NCBI GenBank assembly: GCA_011037195.1
Contig: JAAEAF010002650.1
Coordinates: forward strand, 23,972-87,971
Direction: 5' to 3'
Source of the DNA: Triatoma infestans
Lineage: Eukaryota; Arthropoda; Insecta; Hemiptera; Reduviidae
Length of the DNA stretch: 64,000 bases
This document shows positions 9,940 through 19,689 of this stretch, piece after piece. The notes beneath the pieces are model-generated. The model did no database searches. It saw only the letters and a list, made by a program, of their open reading frames with translations, and was not told the origin of the DNA. Positions within the stretch are counted from its first letter, which is position 1. Each line of letters begins with the position of its first letter. The translations under genes were made by a program, and so were the position numbers.

Positions 9940-10825
9940 GCGTAACGTTTCAGTTCTCCCAGATCGTCTCGTAATATAAAGTCACTCGGAAAAATACTTT
10001 AAATAAAAGTGATATATTTTTTTATATACGTGCAGTAGTATTCGAAGTTTTAAAAACATCATTGTATCCGTTATCGAGAAAATACAAAAAGAAAGTCATA
10101 ACCTATTCTGTAAGGTAGCACTTTCGGTTAATCGATTTTCTACAAATTTGGTATTCTAAAAATGCTTCTGATGTACACGAATACATTAACTTTAGCTCAA
10201 AAAAAAAACAATAAGAAACATTCTGCAATATTATAATGTATATATATGTTATATGTAAAAAGTAAGTGCAGGGACATGATAATGAACGGGTGTATACAGT
10301 GTTTTTGGTGTCGTTCTGGTCGGGGTAAATATTTGAAAAGTTACAAGGTGAGGTGGGCATCCGCCTTCCCTTACATGAAGGTGAAAACCATACATTGTAA
10401 TGATGTGGTACGTTAGAGGAAAGCTTAATGCTGAAGTTTCCCCTGAGCCTCTCCGAAAAATCAATTTTCCTGGGGAAATATTGCAAATAAAAGTGATAGG
10501 TATTCGTGTGAATGTAGACAGTAGATAAAGTTTCGAAGAAAAACTTTGAATCCGCTCACGAGAATATCACGAGAAACTGGGAGGTCGGGGGAACATTCAA
10601 TAAAGTGACCCTTACAGATTTTGCTGAATGCCGTTTCGTGTCAGTTGGCTGTGGTTGTGCCTTAATTTGATTTTTCTCTTTTGAGATATATTTTTTCCGC
10701 AAATACACTCCTACAAATCAATTTTTAAAAACCAAACAATTTTTTCCGACTTAGCAGACCTCAAAACATGTATTTTCCAAATTTGACATGTTCAAAGTAA
10801 TTCTCCTGACAGCAGTAAGGGAATA
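9940..10825 (-). repeat. Modular repeat M, reverse, carrying a 184-bp insertion
   Basis: Reverse-orientation M blocks ('atccgttatcgagaaaat', 'cctgtaaggtagcactttc', 'gacctcaaaacatgtatt') lie on both sides of the 184-bp repeat at 10182-10365. The copy abuts the forward copy ending at 9932. Confidence 0.65.
10182..10365. repeat. 184-bp dispersed direct repeat, copy 1
   Basis: Nearly identical to 10949-11132, from 'tacattaactttagctc' to 'gtgggcatccgcc'. Differences are a few substitutions and one compensated single-base indel. It interrupts repeat M, so it behaves like an inserted unit. No Pol III boxes and no ORF are seen; the A-rich run lies next to its left end. Confidence 0.7.
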
Positions 10826-10948
10826 TAAAGTGAAGATTTATATTGTTTATTTGTAGTTATTTCCTTTCCTCTCTAGCCTATCTAAGAAATGTAAACTGGC
10901 AGACATAATGTCGTGTGATACAACCATGATATGAGTAAACAATCTGTT

Positions 10949-11132
10949 TACATTAACTTTAGCTCCAAAAAAAACAAATAAGAAACACGCTACAATATTA
11001 TAATGTATATATATGTTATATGTAAAAAGTAAGTGCAGGGACATGATAATGGACGGGTGTATACAGTGTTTTTGATGTCGTTCTGGTCGGGGTAAATGTT
11101 TGAAAAGTTACAAGGTGAGGTGGGCATCCGCC
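10949..11132. repeat. 184-bp dispersed direct repeat, copy 2
   Basis: Second copy of the unit at 10182-10365, same orientation, about 767 bp downstream. The flanking sequences of the two copies differ. Confidence 0.7.
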
Positions 11133-11899
11133 CTCTGTATACAGTACCATCTATTTTTCCGTCTCTCTACAGGGCTGAAAACCCTTAATTCAATACAACC
11201 AAACATGTACGAGCTGAAGAAGAAGAAAAAAAAACAACACTGCGTCAACGGCCCCAGGTAACGTTCGCCCTGGGAGACATTGTCATTAGAAAGAAACTGA
11301 CGATAAATCTAGTCAAAAACACCATATAGAGCTTGTACAGTACTTTGTCTGTTGATGTGTGCATTTTCCGCCATGATCTAGAAAAAAACCTACACATCTT
11401 CCGCGTACAAAAGCACACATATACACACACACGAAAAATACCAAACTATCTCTACTGGGAGGTGTGTATCTCAATCAGATCATGTGATAATAAAAATTTA
11501 TACTACTGATAATGCTCTGGCTTTGTTTTTCACGAACAGAGGGTGCAAACACAAGTGAGAGTAAACGTAAATTAATAAGTAGCCTGCCGGGTAGAGAGCG
11601 CTCTCCCAACACAGATTTATTCTGGCCATTGAATTACTCGTATATATCTTCACGTACACTTCCCACAATTCACATAATTTTAAAGGATAAATTTTTTGTT
11701 TAAAAAAATCATTATTTTTCTCTCATTACAGGAAAAGGTTTGCTGCTATAATATAAGGGAGAAAATAATAAAAGATCTATCAAAATATAATTTTGAGGTA
11801 TAGAGGTTTTCATATGGAAATATTGAATTCCGTTGAGTAGGTGGAAGTTTTGAAAAATAAAAGCAATTCCTACTTTTATCTAAAACATTTTAATCCTGG
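11133..11899. other. No gene seen
   Basis: Unclassified sequence. The short reading frames here have no recognisable motif and no neighbour supporting them. Confidence 0.35.
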
Positions 11900-12475
11900 G
11901 AAACTGATCTTTACTTCCTTTTACTCCTAGTAAAAGAGGGAAGTATTAAGTGAGCGAGTCGAAATTTTCAAAAGTTGATTTTCACCGGGCAATTTATGTT
12001 TTGAGGTCCCTTGAGTCCGAAAGAAGTATGTTTTTCGTGGTCTCGTGAATTTGTGAACAAAATATCTCAGCTATGAAAAATCACAGTAAGCTCAAATTTG
12101 GTATTCGGTTTTGGTACTACTTCCGCATGTGATACGCAAATTTTGGACAAAATCTATCAACCGGAAGTGTGGCGGCTGAATGATTTTTGATTTTGTTTTT
12201 TCTCAATTTTCTCAAATAAACGGTTTCAACGATTTTCTTTATACTTTGTTTACTATCTACAGACCACAATATCAATCACTTTTATTTAGATAAAATTTAT
12301 CCGGGAAAATTGATATTTCAATGAGGGTGCTTAGGGATAAGCGCTAAGCTTAAAAACCATTATAAAGTTTATATTTAAACTTGGAATGCTAATTGCACAA
12401 ATATAAACTTTCACTTTTATCTGTAAAATTTCACGAAAAAAATTATTCTGAGTATTCTGTTTCAAAAATTTAAAT
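11900..12475 (+). repeat. Modular repeat M, forward
   Basis: Starts 'cttttactcctagtaaaag', contains 'gattttcaccgggcaattt', 'gaggtcccttgagtccg', a CCGGAAGT at 12161-12168, and the 'cacttttatttagataaaa' block. Confidence 0.7.
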
Positions 12476-12479
12476 GTCA

Positions 12480-12830
12480 TGTGGTTACCTGAGCCAAAGA
12501 TCCTACTCGCATGTAACCCCGCCCTTCTATACCTCCTACTACATCCATTCTGTTCTATCCAACGCTACCTCCTCGCTCAATCCATGTCCAACCAACCCTC
12601 TTGTCTTTCGTATATCCATTTTTTCCTGGGTCTTCCCCTTTTCCTTCTTCCTTCTACTTCTCATTCCAAAATTTCCTTTGGTAGCCTTCCATTTGGCATC
12701 CTTTCCACTTGGTCAACCCCACCTAACCTCTGCGCCTTTGTACTATTTTCAGAAGATTTTTCTTCAAGTTCATCAGACTTCTAATGCAATCATTTTGAAC
12801 TTTTTTCTCTTCTAGGCTTCCTTGCTGATC
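12480..12830 (-). pseudogene. RTE-like ORF2 C-terminal fragment
   Basis: Minus-strand translation gives VERMPNGRLPKEILE, one stop, then EVEGRRKRGRPRKKWIYER, followed, with further stops, by EQNGCSRRYRRAGLHAS. This is the basic C-terminal region found after the RT thumb in RTE-like elements. It is too decayed for exact ends. Confidence 0.55.
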
Positions 12831-12889
12831 GCCTCAAGAAGTCTTTCGACCGCTATCTCTACTGAGAGGTGATTCCTTAGTAAAATCGA

Positions 12890-13590
12890 AGGCAAGACAT
12901 CTCGAGATAAAACAGGAAATACAGTTATAAGGAAGAATATCGATATAAAGGCTGTAGAGGAAATAATAAGAAAGAATAGATTCAGATGGTTCGGTCACTT
13001 GTTAAGAATGGATAAAGCAATTATTGCCAGGATAAACTATGAAATAGAGTTCAGGGGAACAGAAGCAGGAGAAGAGTAAGAGCTACTTGGGAAGAAGGTG
13101 TTTGTAGGGGTAGTGAACCCCCACCACTCATCCACTCTAGCGGAGAAACAGCCCCTCTCGCAAAGAGAGGAGAGGCTCGGCCAGTATATATGATTAGATA
13201 TAATATATATATATAGAGAGATAGGAATGAGACATCATTCAGATAGAATTCTGTTGATTTACACATCAGTTTAACATCGCTCCGTTCATATCATTTTAGC
13301 CACGTCAGTCTGTCAGTTCAGTTCAGTTCTAAACTCCAAAGTGTAAAGTCATTGGCAGTCAGTCATATACATATATATCAATTATATATCTTAAACCAAA
13401 TCTTAAGGTGTTATCACTCATCAAGCAACAACCTACATCTCCTCACAACACCCTTACAGTGTTTAAGAAGATTTCCGAATGAAAGGCATCGACTGAAAGC
13501 AGTAGAGCTTGAATGACATAAGAGAAAAATGTCTGGAAGGACCTTATTAAGGGAACCCATGCAATAAGAGATAGAATGTGTTATGACTAA
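12890..13590 (+). mobile_element. RTE-like C-terminal relic split by a solo LTR
   Basis: Before the LTR the plus strand encodes SRDKTGNTVIRKNIDIKAVE and then RKNRFRWFGHLLRMDKAI; after the LTR the sequence resumes directly at the duplicated target pentamer. The part after 13463 has several stops. It lies tail-to-tail with a minus-strand RT fragment starting near 13590. Confidence 0.55.
13103..13458 (+). mobile_element. Solo LTR, family LTR3, with perfect 5-bp TSD
   Basis: 356 bp, TGTAGGGGTAG...CACCCTTACA, ending in the TG...CA dinucleotides of an LTR. The identical pentamer GTGTT flanks both ends (13098-13102 and 13459-13463). A TATA-rich promoter-like stretch (CAGTATATATGATT, then a TA run) lies in the first third. 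The insertion splits an RTE-like relic. No other copy is seen in the window. Confidence 0.8.
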
Positions 13591-13594
13591 GAAG

Positions 13595-13920
13595 AAGGAG
13601 AAGCAATTTACTTCGCAGTCTATTGGTTGGCGTCCATGTCTCAGCTCCATAAGTAATTATATTTTGAAAGTCAGTTTTGAAGATTAGGTTTTTCGTTTTT
13701 TGGAAGTATTATAGGGCTCCAGGGAACTGTATTAAATAGGGCTATAACTTTCCTGTATTGTCTGTACATCATTTTCGCAGGTACCCTTGTGATTAATAAT
13801 AGACCCTAAGTATTTAAACTGATTTATAGTTTTAAACTGGATCCCATCAACCGCAACTGGCTCTCCCTCCGAAGTGGCAAGGCGCTCCGTCTTATCCATG
13901 TTAATTTTCACCCCCCCCCC
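13595..13920 (-). pseudogene. RTE-like RT fragment (palm to thumb)
   Basis: The minus strand reads VKINMDKTERLATSEGEPV, then FKTINQFKYLGSIINHKGTC, and further on a GAETWTPTNRLRSK-like block. The order matches the RT connector and thumb. The upstream end stops at a C10 run at 13910-13920. It faces the plus-strand fragment at 12890-13590. Confidence 0.65.
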
Positions 13921-14024
13921 ACACTTATTGCAGGCCGGAGCTGTGAAGAAAAAAGAAATCCAAATTTAAAGCAAAATTTATCAATTTTATGCTTGTATTA
14001 TCTGCAATAAGAAGAAAATCATAT

Positions 14025-14145
14025 AACTGCCCTCACACCAGATATTTTTTCGTACTCAAGGAAACCCAAAAGCACATTTCCGGTGAAAAAAATCAATTTC
14101 TGAAATTTGATCGTAATACTTCTTCTTGCAGGTATAAGAGACAGT
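14025..14145 (-). repeat. Modular repeat M, reverse, terminal fragment
   Basis: Contains 'cacatttccggtgaaaa', then 'aatttctgaaatttgatcg', then an end resembling 'aatacttcttcttgcaggt', the reverse complement of the M start. Confidence 0.6.
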
Positions 14146-14639
14146 AAAAAAAAAAAAAAAAGCGATAAATAAATAATAATAACTTCATTGGCTTTTTATT
14201 ACTTTTTCTAATTTAAATTGAAAGAAATCCATTTTTAAAAGCGATAAAACAATATTCCATAATTGTGCAAAGTGGATAGGGAAAGAGAGACGGTTAAAAG
14301 TTCAGAATTTACTTTTTTATAATAAAGGCTATATATAAAAAAAAAAAACCGAAGTGGAAGGGGCAAAGTTTCGTATTTATAATTGTTCTGATAATTATAT
14401 CCAACAATAAAAAACAATAAAACAGGACAAAGAAATGATCGAAATGTGTATTGTCTGTGCCGGAGAGAGATTTCCTACCCACCAGTTTCCAATCAAATCA
14501 CCAATTAAAAGTCAATTAGTATGGTATACTTTATTGTACTGTTTTTACAAAGCAAAAAAAAAACTTTGAAAACAATAAAATGACAGAAAATTCTTTAATT
14601 TTTTTTTTTTTTTTTTTTTACTGACACTTTGTCGTAAAC

Positions 14640-15460
14640 GATTCTAATTGGGATCCTAAATACTCTCTTTCTATCTTCTCTTATTCGTAGTAAAAGAGGG
14701 ACTTGTTGCGATCGTGTGAAGCTTTCGAAATTGTGTTTACATCGGAAATACATGCTCTGAGGGGTGGAGGGAGGTCCCCTGAGTACGAAAAAAATGTTTT
14801 TTGAACAAAATATTCCAAAAACGAAACATTGCAGGAAGCTCAAACTTAATACTATCACCGCATCACACACGAAGATTTCCTGGCAAAAAAAAATCCACCA
14901 AACCGGAAGTGCTACTGTACTAATGTTTTTGTTTCTTTTTTCAGTTTTTCGTAATTTTCTCAAAAATGGTTCCAACGATTTTGTTTAAATTTCATGTACT
15001 ATAATATACATGATCTATAATCTTTCATGTACTATAATATACAGGATCTATAATCTTTCGTGTACTATAATATACATGATCTATAATCTTTCATGTACTA
15101 TAATATACATGATCTATAATCTTTCATGTACTATAATATACATGATCTATAATCTTTCATGTACTATAATATACAGGATCTATAATCTTTCATGTACTAT
15201 TATATACAGGATCTATAATCTTTCATGTACTATAATATACATGATCTATAATCTTTCATGACTATAATATACATGATCTATAATCTTTCATGTACTATAA
15301 TATACATGATCTATAATCTTTCATGTACTATAATATACATGATCTATAATCTTTCATGTACTATAATTATTTTTAACATTTTCCCCGGGAGAAATTAACA
15401 TTTTTTTGTGGAGAAATTAAAAATCATTTTTTAACGAATAATCTGTATGGTTTTGAGTGA
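14640..15460 (+). repeat. Modular repeat M, forward, containing a minisatellite
   Basis: M 5' blocks ('tcttctcttattcgtagta', 'ggtcccctgagtacg', CCGGAAGT near 14894) run to 'ttgtttaaatttcatgta', where the 33-bp array begins. M-like 'ttttccccgggagaaatta' follows the array. Confidence 0.65.
14990..15366. repeat. 33-bp minisatellite, about 11 copies
   Basis: The unit consists of 'catgatctataatcttt' followed by 'catgtactataatata'. Copies are nearly identical, with one 1-bp deletion near 15260 and scattered substitutions (catgatc/caggatc). There are no unique spacers between copies, so it is not a CRISPR array. Because 33 is divisible by three, one frame stays open as an 11-residue repeat, which is a by-product. 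Confidence 0.9.
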
Positions 15461-15705
15461 AATAAAAAAAAAAATAAATAAATAAACAACCCCAGGAATC
15501 ACAAATTAGTTACTCTTTTACTATAAAAATATCCGACGCAAAGGTTCCGGTCATATCCATCAAAGGATGTGCGAGACTTTGCTAGATGGTATATTAATAG
15601 TGGGGAAATATCTTAAGGACAGGTGACATTTTAATGGAATCGAATGTCATTCAGGCATTCGTCAATTACGGTTGCTTAATTTTAACCAATCAATTCGATG
15701 GTGAG

Positions 15706-16354
15706 TGTAATGACATGGAAAGTCATACCAATGTCAAAGTGGTTCCAGCCAGCTGCTATCTTAACAAAGGATGGCAGTAATAAAAGAGCAATTTATAACC
15801 AGCGACCTAGCAGGCCGCCGTCTTCAAGACAATGCTGGCCAAACAAACAACAAAGCCCTTTTCAATACTTTACATCAAAGCAAGCACCGATAAGGTTGGC
15901 CACTGACCTAAATAAGGTCAGCAAACTACGAAGGTCGCACACTAGGACAGATGTCTTGGTGTGAGTGTGGCCAACACCGATATATAAACTCTATCATATA
16001 CAACGAGAGGATCATTTATATCATATACGACCATACGAGCACGTCTATATACACGAGCAGCAGTTTACGCGACTGTACACAGTTTTATTTAAACTTATTA
16101 TCTTTTAGTAGTGCATCTTAGTTCGTTATTTTATCAGTCTAATTTATTACTAATTTATCTTCTATTTATTCCTAAGTATTTTGTAATTATTAGTTACCTT
16201 TTATTACGTTAAAATTATTGTTAAAATACAGTTTTTTTTTTTATAAAATACGTATTAATAATTCGATGTACTAACTTCCAAAATCTCTCAACTAACTTCC
16301 GCCCTCTTCAAGACATCTACTACATCAGGAATCACATCAAACGATTCCATTACA
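15706..16354 (+). mobile_element. Solo LTR, family LTR2, with 4-bp TSD
   Basis: 649 bp, TGTAATGACATGG...GATTCCATTACA. TGAG flanks both ends (15702-15705 and 16355-16358). 'ccgatatataaactct' near 15980 is TATA-like. The longer relative is at 7214-8135 and a fragment at 52710-52810. Confidence 0.75.
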
Positions 16355-16358
16355 TGAG

Positions 16359-17330
16359 TTTAACCAATCTTAAAAACAGTGAATTTTTGTTTCCATCCAC
16401 AACAATAACTTCCAAAGTCCAGAAATTGCATACTCAAGGTCGCACAATTTCCATGATTATCTAACTCTTTAACCGCAGAGAAAACCAATTAAATTCAATT
16501 CTCTATTAATTCTCTTAAATGGAACTAACAGATTAGAAAATTTATATTAATAGAGACATGAAGTTCTTAGAAGTTCCAGCAGTAAAAAGGTTGAAGATGA
16601 AGCTAAAGACAAGATATTCTTCTTCTCCTTCTACCTCGTAATGGCCAAGTTAAATTGATGGACCGCGATGAACTCAAATGAACTTAATTCAAACTCCATT
16701 ATTTATTGCAAACAATTAAAAACGAACTGCTAAGTTAACTTTTGTCAACATAAACTTTAAATGTTTTGCTAATTCGACTGGAATCGCTTTTTAATTGTTT
16801 TTTATTGTGACGTAAATTATGGAAAATTGCTAATTGTTTTTAGATGAGCGATTATGGAAGTGTGAGTATTTCACGATTGATAAAAATATGATGTGAAACA
16901 CTCATATAATTACAAGATATAATTTACAAATTTCTATATATATATATATATATATAAAACATGGTTAAAAATATTATAAAATATGCTTAATATGCTAATG
17001 TGTATTTAATTTTTATTATTTCAATCGCTTAATTTTAAATTGTGTTAGCTTGAAATCGTTATTTAATTTAATTTTAAAGTTATTCTAGTTATTTAATTGT
17101 CAAGTGAATCTCCCTCCAACAACAGAGTTTAAAAAAATTAGACCCCCACGTGTTGTTTCCATTTTAAGGAAAATTTGCCCCTTTAACAACACAAACATGT
17201 GTTCCTTTCCCACCCAGCTGATCTTATAAGAGTTTAAGACTTTAAGACTTTATAACTAGCTCCCTTTGACCTAGTTTTTAGTTTTAAACTAGAGTCAAAC
17301 TAGAGTTTTTAGACTAGAGTTTAGTTTTAA
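16359..17330. other. No gene seen
   Basis: AT-rich unclassified sequence with a (TA)n run near 16938-16956. No coding signal. Confidence 0.4.
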
Positions 17331-17339
17331 AATACAATT

Positions 17340-17525
17340 AAAAAGACCAGTCAATGTATGAACTGAATTTGCTCTGTGCAAGTCTCTGTTATCTCACTGT
17401 CTGACAAACGCATCCTGAAGATGGGCGAACGCCCGAAACCGGTCGATGACCACAAAATGAAGCAGGCTACCACGGAAAATGTCTCTGATGCTTTCCAGCT
17501 CTGCCGGAACCAACCACCACAACAT
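17340..17525 (+). mobile_element. Solo PLE-type terminal repeat (family A), plus strand
   Basis: Matches other family A units (26405-26600, 36250-36401) from 'gaccagtcaatgtatgaac' through the hammerhead motif to 'ggaaccaaccaccac'. No partner in inverted orientation is seen next to it. Confidence 0.65.
17415..17444 (+). ncRNA. Hammerhead ribozyme-like motif, family A, intact core
   Basis: Core order: CTGAAGA, one extra base (T), stem II GGGC-GAAC-GCCC, GAAA, then CCGGTC with the expected cleavage after GTC. Outside the core, CATC (17411-17414) pairs with GATG (17445-17448) as a short stem I. ACCGGT is self-complementary, so stem III could form between two molecules. Small hammerhead variants with a minimal stem III are known companions of Penelope-like elements. 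Activity is inferred, not shown. Confidence 0.75.
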
Positions 17526-18205
17526 CTATATATCTTATAATTTTTACTAAATTTTTACTTGTCTTCAATTTTATATCAATAGGTAAAATCTAAATTTATT
17601 AAAATAACTTTTTTGTGGAAAGCACTTTCTCCTCCTCCTCCTCCTCACCCTCTTATTTTTTTGGAAAAATGTTCCAAACAAAAGACTCTGTATAAGTCTC
17701 TCTCTGGATTCATATAGGAACAAAGTTAATGAAATCTACCGGTGTTTTTATGGAGAAAATCGCAAGCAAAAAAACTGAAAAAAAAAATACAACCTTCAGT
17801 ACAAACACATTTCCGGTAACCGATTTTCTTTAAACTCAGAATTTTCTCAACATATTTAATTCTAAAATAATATTATTTATAATGATAATAAAAACTTGGA
17901 ATTTTCCCCGGAAGAAATGTTTCAAATAAAAGTTATAGCTCTTCATATTTGTTGTTATTGTAAGTTTAATGAAAATCGTTGGAACCGTTATCGAGAAAAT
18001 CGCGGAAAACATAAAAATACTACGTGAGTCAAATTTGAACTTTCTGCAATTTTTTTCGCTATGCTGTTCATATACCATTTTCTAAAAATTACTTTATTCC
18101 GACTCAGGGGGGACCTCAAAACTTGTTTTTCCGTTTGAAATTAGGATATCGAAAGTTTGACACTAGAAGTAAGAGGAAGTAAAGACACAGGAAGCTTAAA
18201 TTTTG

Positions 18206-19316
18206 CAACAGATTGTGCCGGTATATGAGGCTAGAGCGAGGTCAGTTTTCTGTTATGGAGCTCAAGTTTGGGGTCATAAGGAGTATAAAGAGGTGGAGAG
18301 ATTACTGTGGTACTTCTTTAAAAAAAGTATTAACCTTGCCTGAGAGTACTCCCAGTTATGTTATTTACTTAGAAACCGGTGCTGATCAAATATATGTGTA
18401 CACGTTGAAACTGCACTTTGAATATATTCTCTCAGTTTTTAATAAAAATGAAGATAGGCTTAATACGTTTCTCCTGAAAGAAATAATAATAAGGCAAATA
18501 GGGTGGTATAAGACTTGGATCAGGTTATGGGAGCAATGGATAAAGCCGCAGGATCCAAGAATTTGAACAGCTAACGACGGACAGAAAGGAATATAGGTTG
18601 GTGGTGGAAAGGCTGAAGTCTGGAACTAGAGAAATGTGGATAAATAGGGCAAGAATATCCGGTTCACTATCTACTTTATGCCCAATTAGATTACGATAAA
18701 AGTGAATATATGAACAATAATAATACTAATCTGGTTAGGAATATAATTAAGGCAAGAGCGGAACTTTTATGTATGAATTATATTCCTTGGTGGAAAGATA
18801 GATACTTATGAGTGTTCTTTGTGTAATAGGAGAGAGCTAGAGAGTGTGGAACATTTCCTTGCTAGATGTCCTGTCCTTGATGAATTTAAATTGAAGTATT
18901 TAGGGGCACTTAGGCTTCAGAGGGAGCACCTTGTAAACATTCTAAATGTGGAAAACTGGTCTGGAATAAACGATTTTGTTAAATTTGAGGGGTATGTACA
19001 GATGGAGTTAATCCAAGAATTTAATTATTTTTGAATATATGAAGTAAATAATTGAACTAGATAAAGACAGAACTCCTGGCAGACGGCAATGGCCATGCCA
19101 TAATGGCTTTATATAAAATAGTATATTTTTATTTTTGTTCTTTGTTCATGTGAATGTATTATTAATTTACAGAAAGGATGTTATTTTATTGTTAATTTAT
19201 CTGTTTTGTTTGTTTATTTTCAATTGGATTTATTATGTTTTGAATTTGTAGGCTTTGTAATATTTTATAATAATAAAGCTGTCATTCATTCATTCATTCA
19301 TTCATACTTCCACTTT
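18206..19316 (+). mobile_element. I-like non-LTR retrotransposon, 5'-truncated, with unusual 43-bp TSD
   Basis: The sequences at 18163-18205 and 19317-19359 are identical over 43 bp, from CTAGAAGTAAG to TTAAATTTTG. The insertion encodes the end of ORF2, then a 3' UTR with 'ggcagacggcaatggccatg', AATAATAAAG, and a (CATT)n-type tail at 19290-19305. Sister copies in the window have 12-13-bp TSDs. Confidence 0.75.
18213..19034 (+). pseudogene. ORF2 C-terminal region of the I-like element
   Basis: Three frames together read RSVFCYGAQVWGHKEY (thumb), VLTLPESTPSYVIYLETGAD, a linker ending IIKARAELLCMNYIPW, and the knuckle CSLC-type CNRRELESVEHFLARCPVL followed by about 50 residues to the stop at 19034. 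Frameshifts occur near 18310, 18560 and 18800. The C-x-x-C...H...C knuckle is the family signature shared with 5298-5673, 23030-23290 and 55730-56098. Confidence 0.75.
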
Positions 19317-19689
19317 CTAGAAGTAAGAGGAAGTAAAGACACAGGAAGCTTAAATTTTGATATTTCCACTATTTTGTTCTATACATCAATACCGGCCAAG
19401 CCGAAGATCTACTCTCCTGACAAAACACAAAGGCCTATCACTTTTATTTGAAAGATTTTCGAGGAAATGACTTCTTTGGGGAGTGAGTTAGCCATATATT
19501 ACATTTTCTTTAATATGTCGTCATATCAGTAAAAATTAAGGTCATTTTTTCACCTAAATAGTATTATAGACCATTAAAATGCCTTCCTAGAATTCCAAAT
19601 CGTGTTTCTCGAGTTTTTCATGAGATTTGGAAAATGATTCCAAATATTTTCTTAATATATCCTTCCAATTAAAGTTATGTTGGGTATCT

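Larger units (their letters stand above)
17690..19680 (-). repeat. Modular repeat M, reverse, interrupted by an I-like element
   Basis: M blocks ('aaaatcgttggaaccgtt', 'gacctcaaaacttg', 'atatcgaaagtttgaca') run to 18205 and resume after 19316 with M-related sequence to about 19680. Confidence 0.6.

Noticed and set aside
12890..13920. Twin-priming (5' inversion) of a single RTE-like element
   Set aside because: The plus-strand C-terminal part lies left of the inverted RT part, that is tail to tail, which is the wrong order for a 5' inversion; two insertions or a later rearrangement fit better.
15010..15261. 83-codon frame of 11-residue repeats
   Set aside because: It is a by-product of a 33-bp tandem unit; a one-base deletion ends it and there is no start context or neighbour suggesting translation.
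14990..15366. CRISPR-like array
   Set aside because: Units follow each other without unique spacers, and the sequence is plainly eukaryotic.
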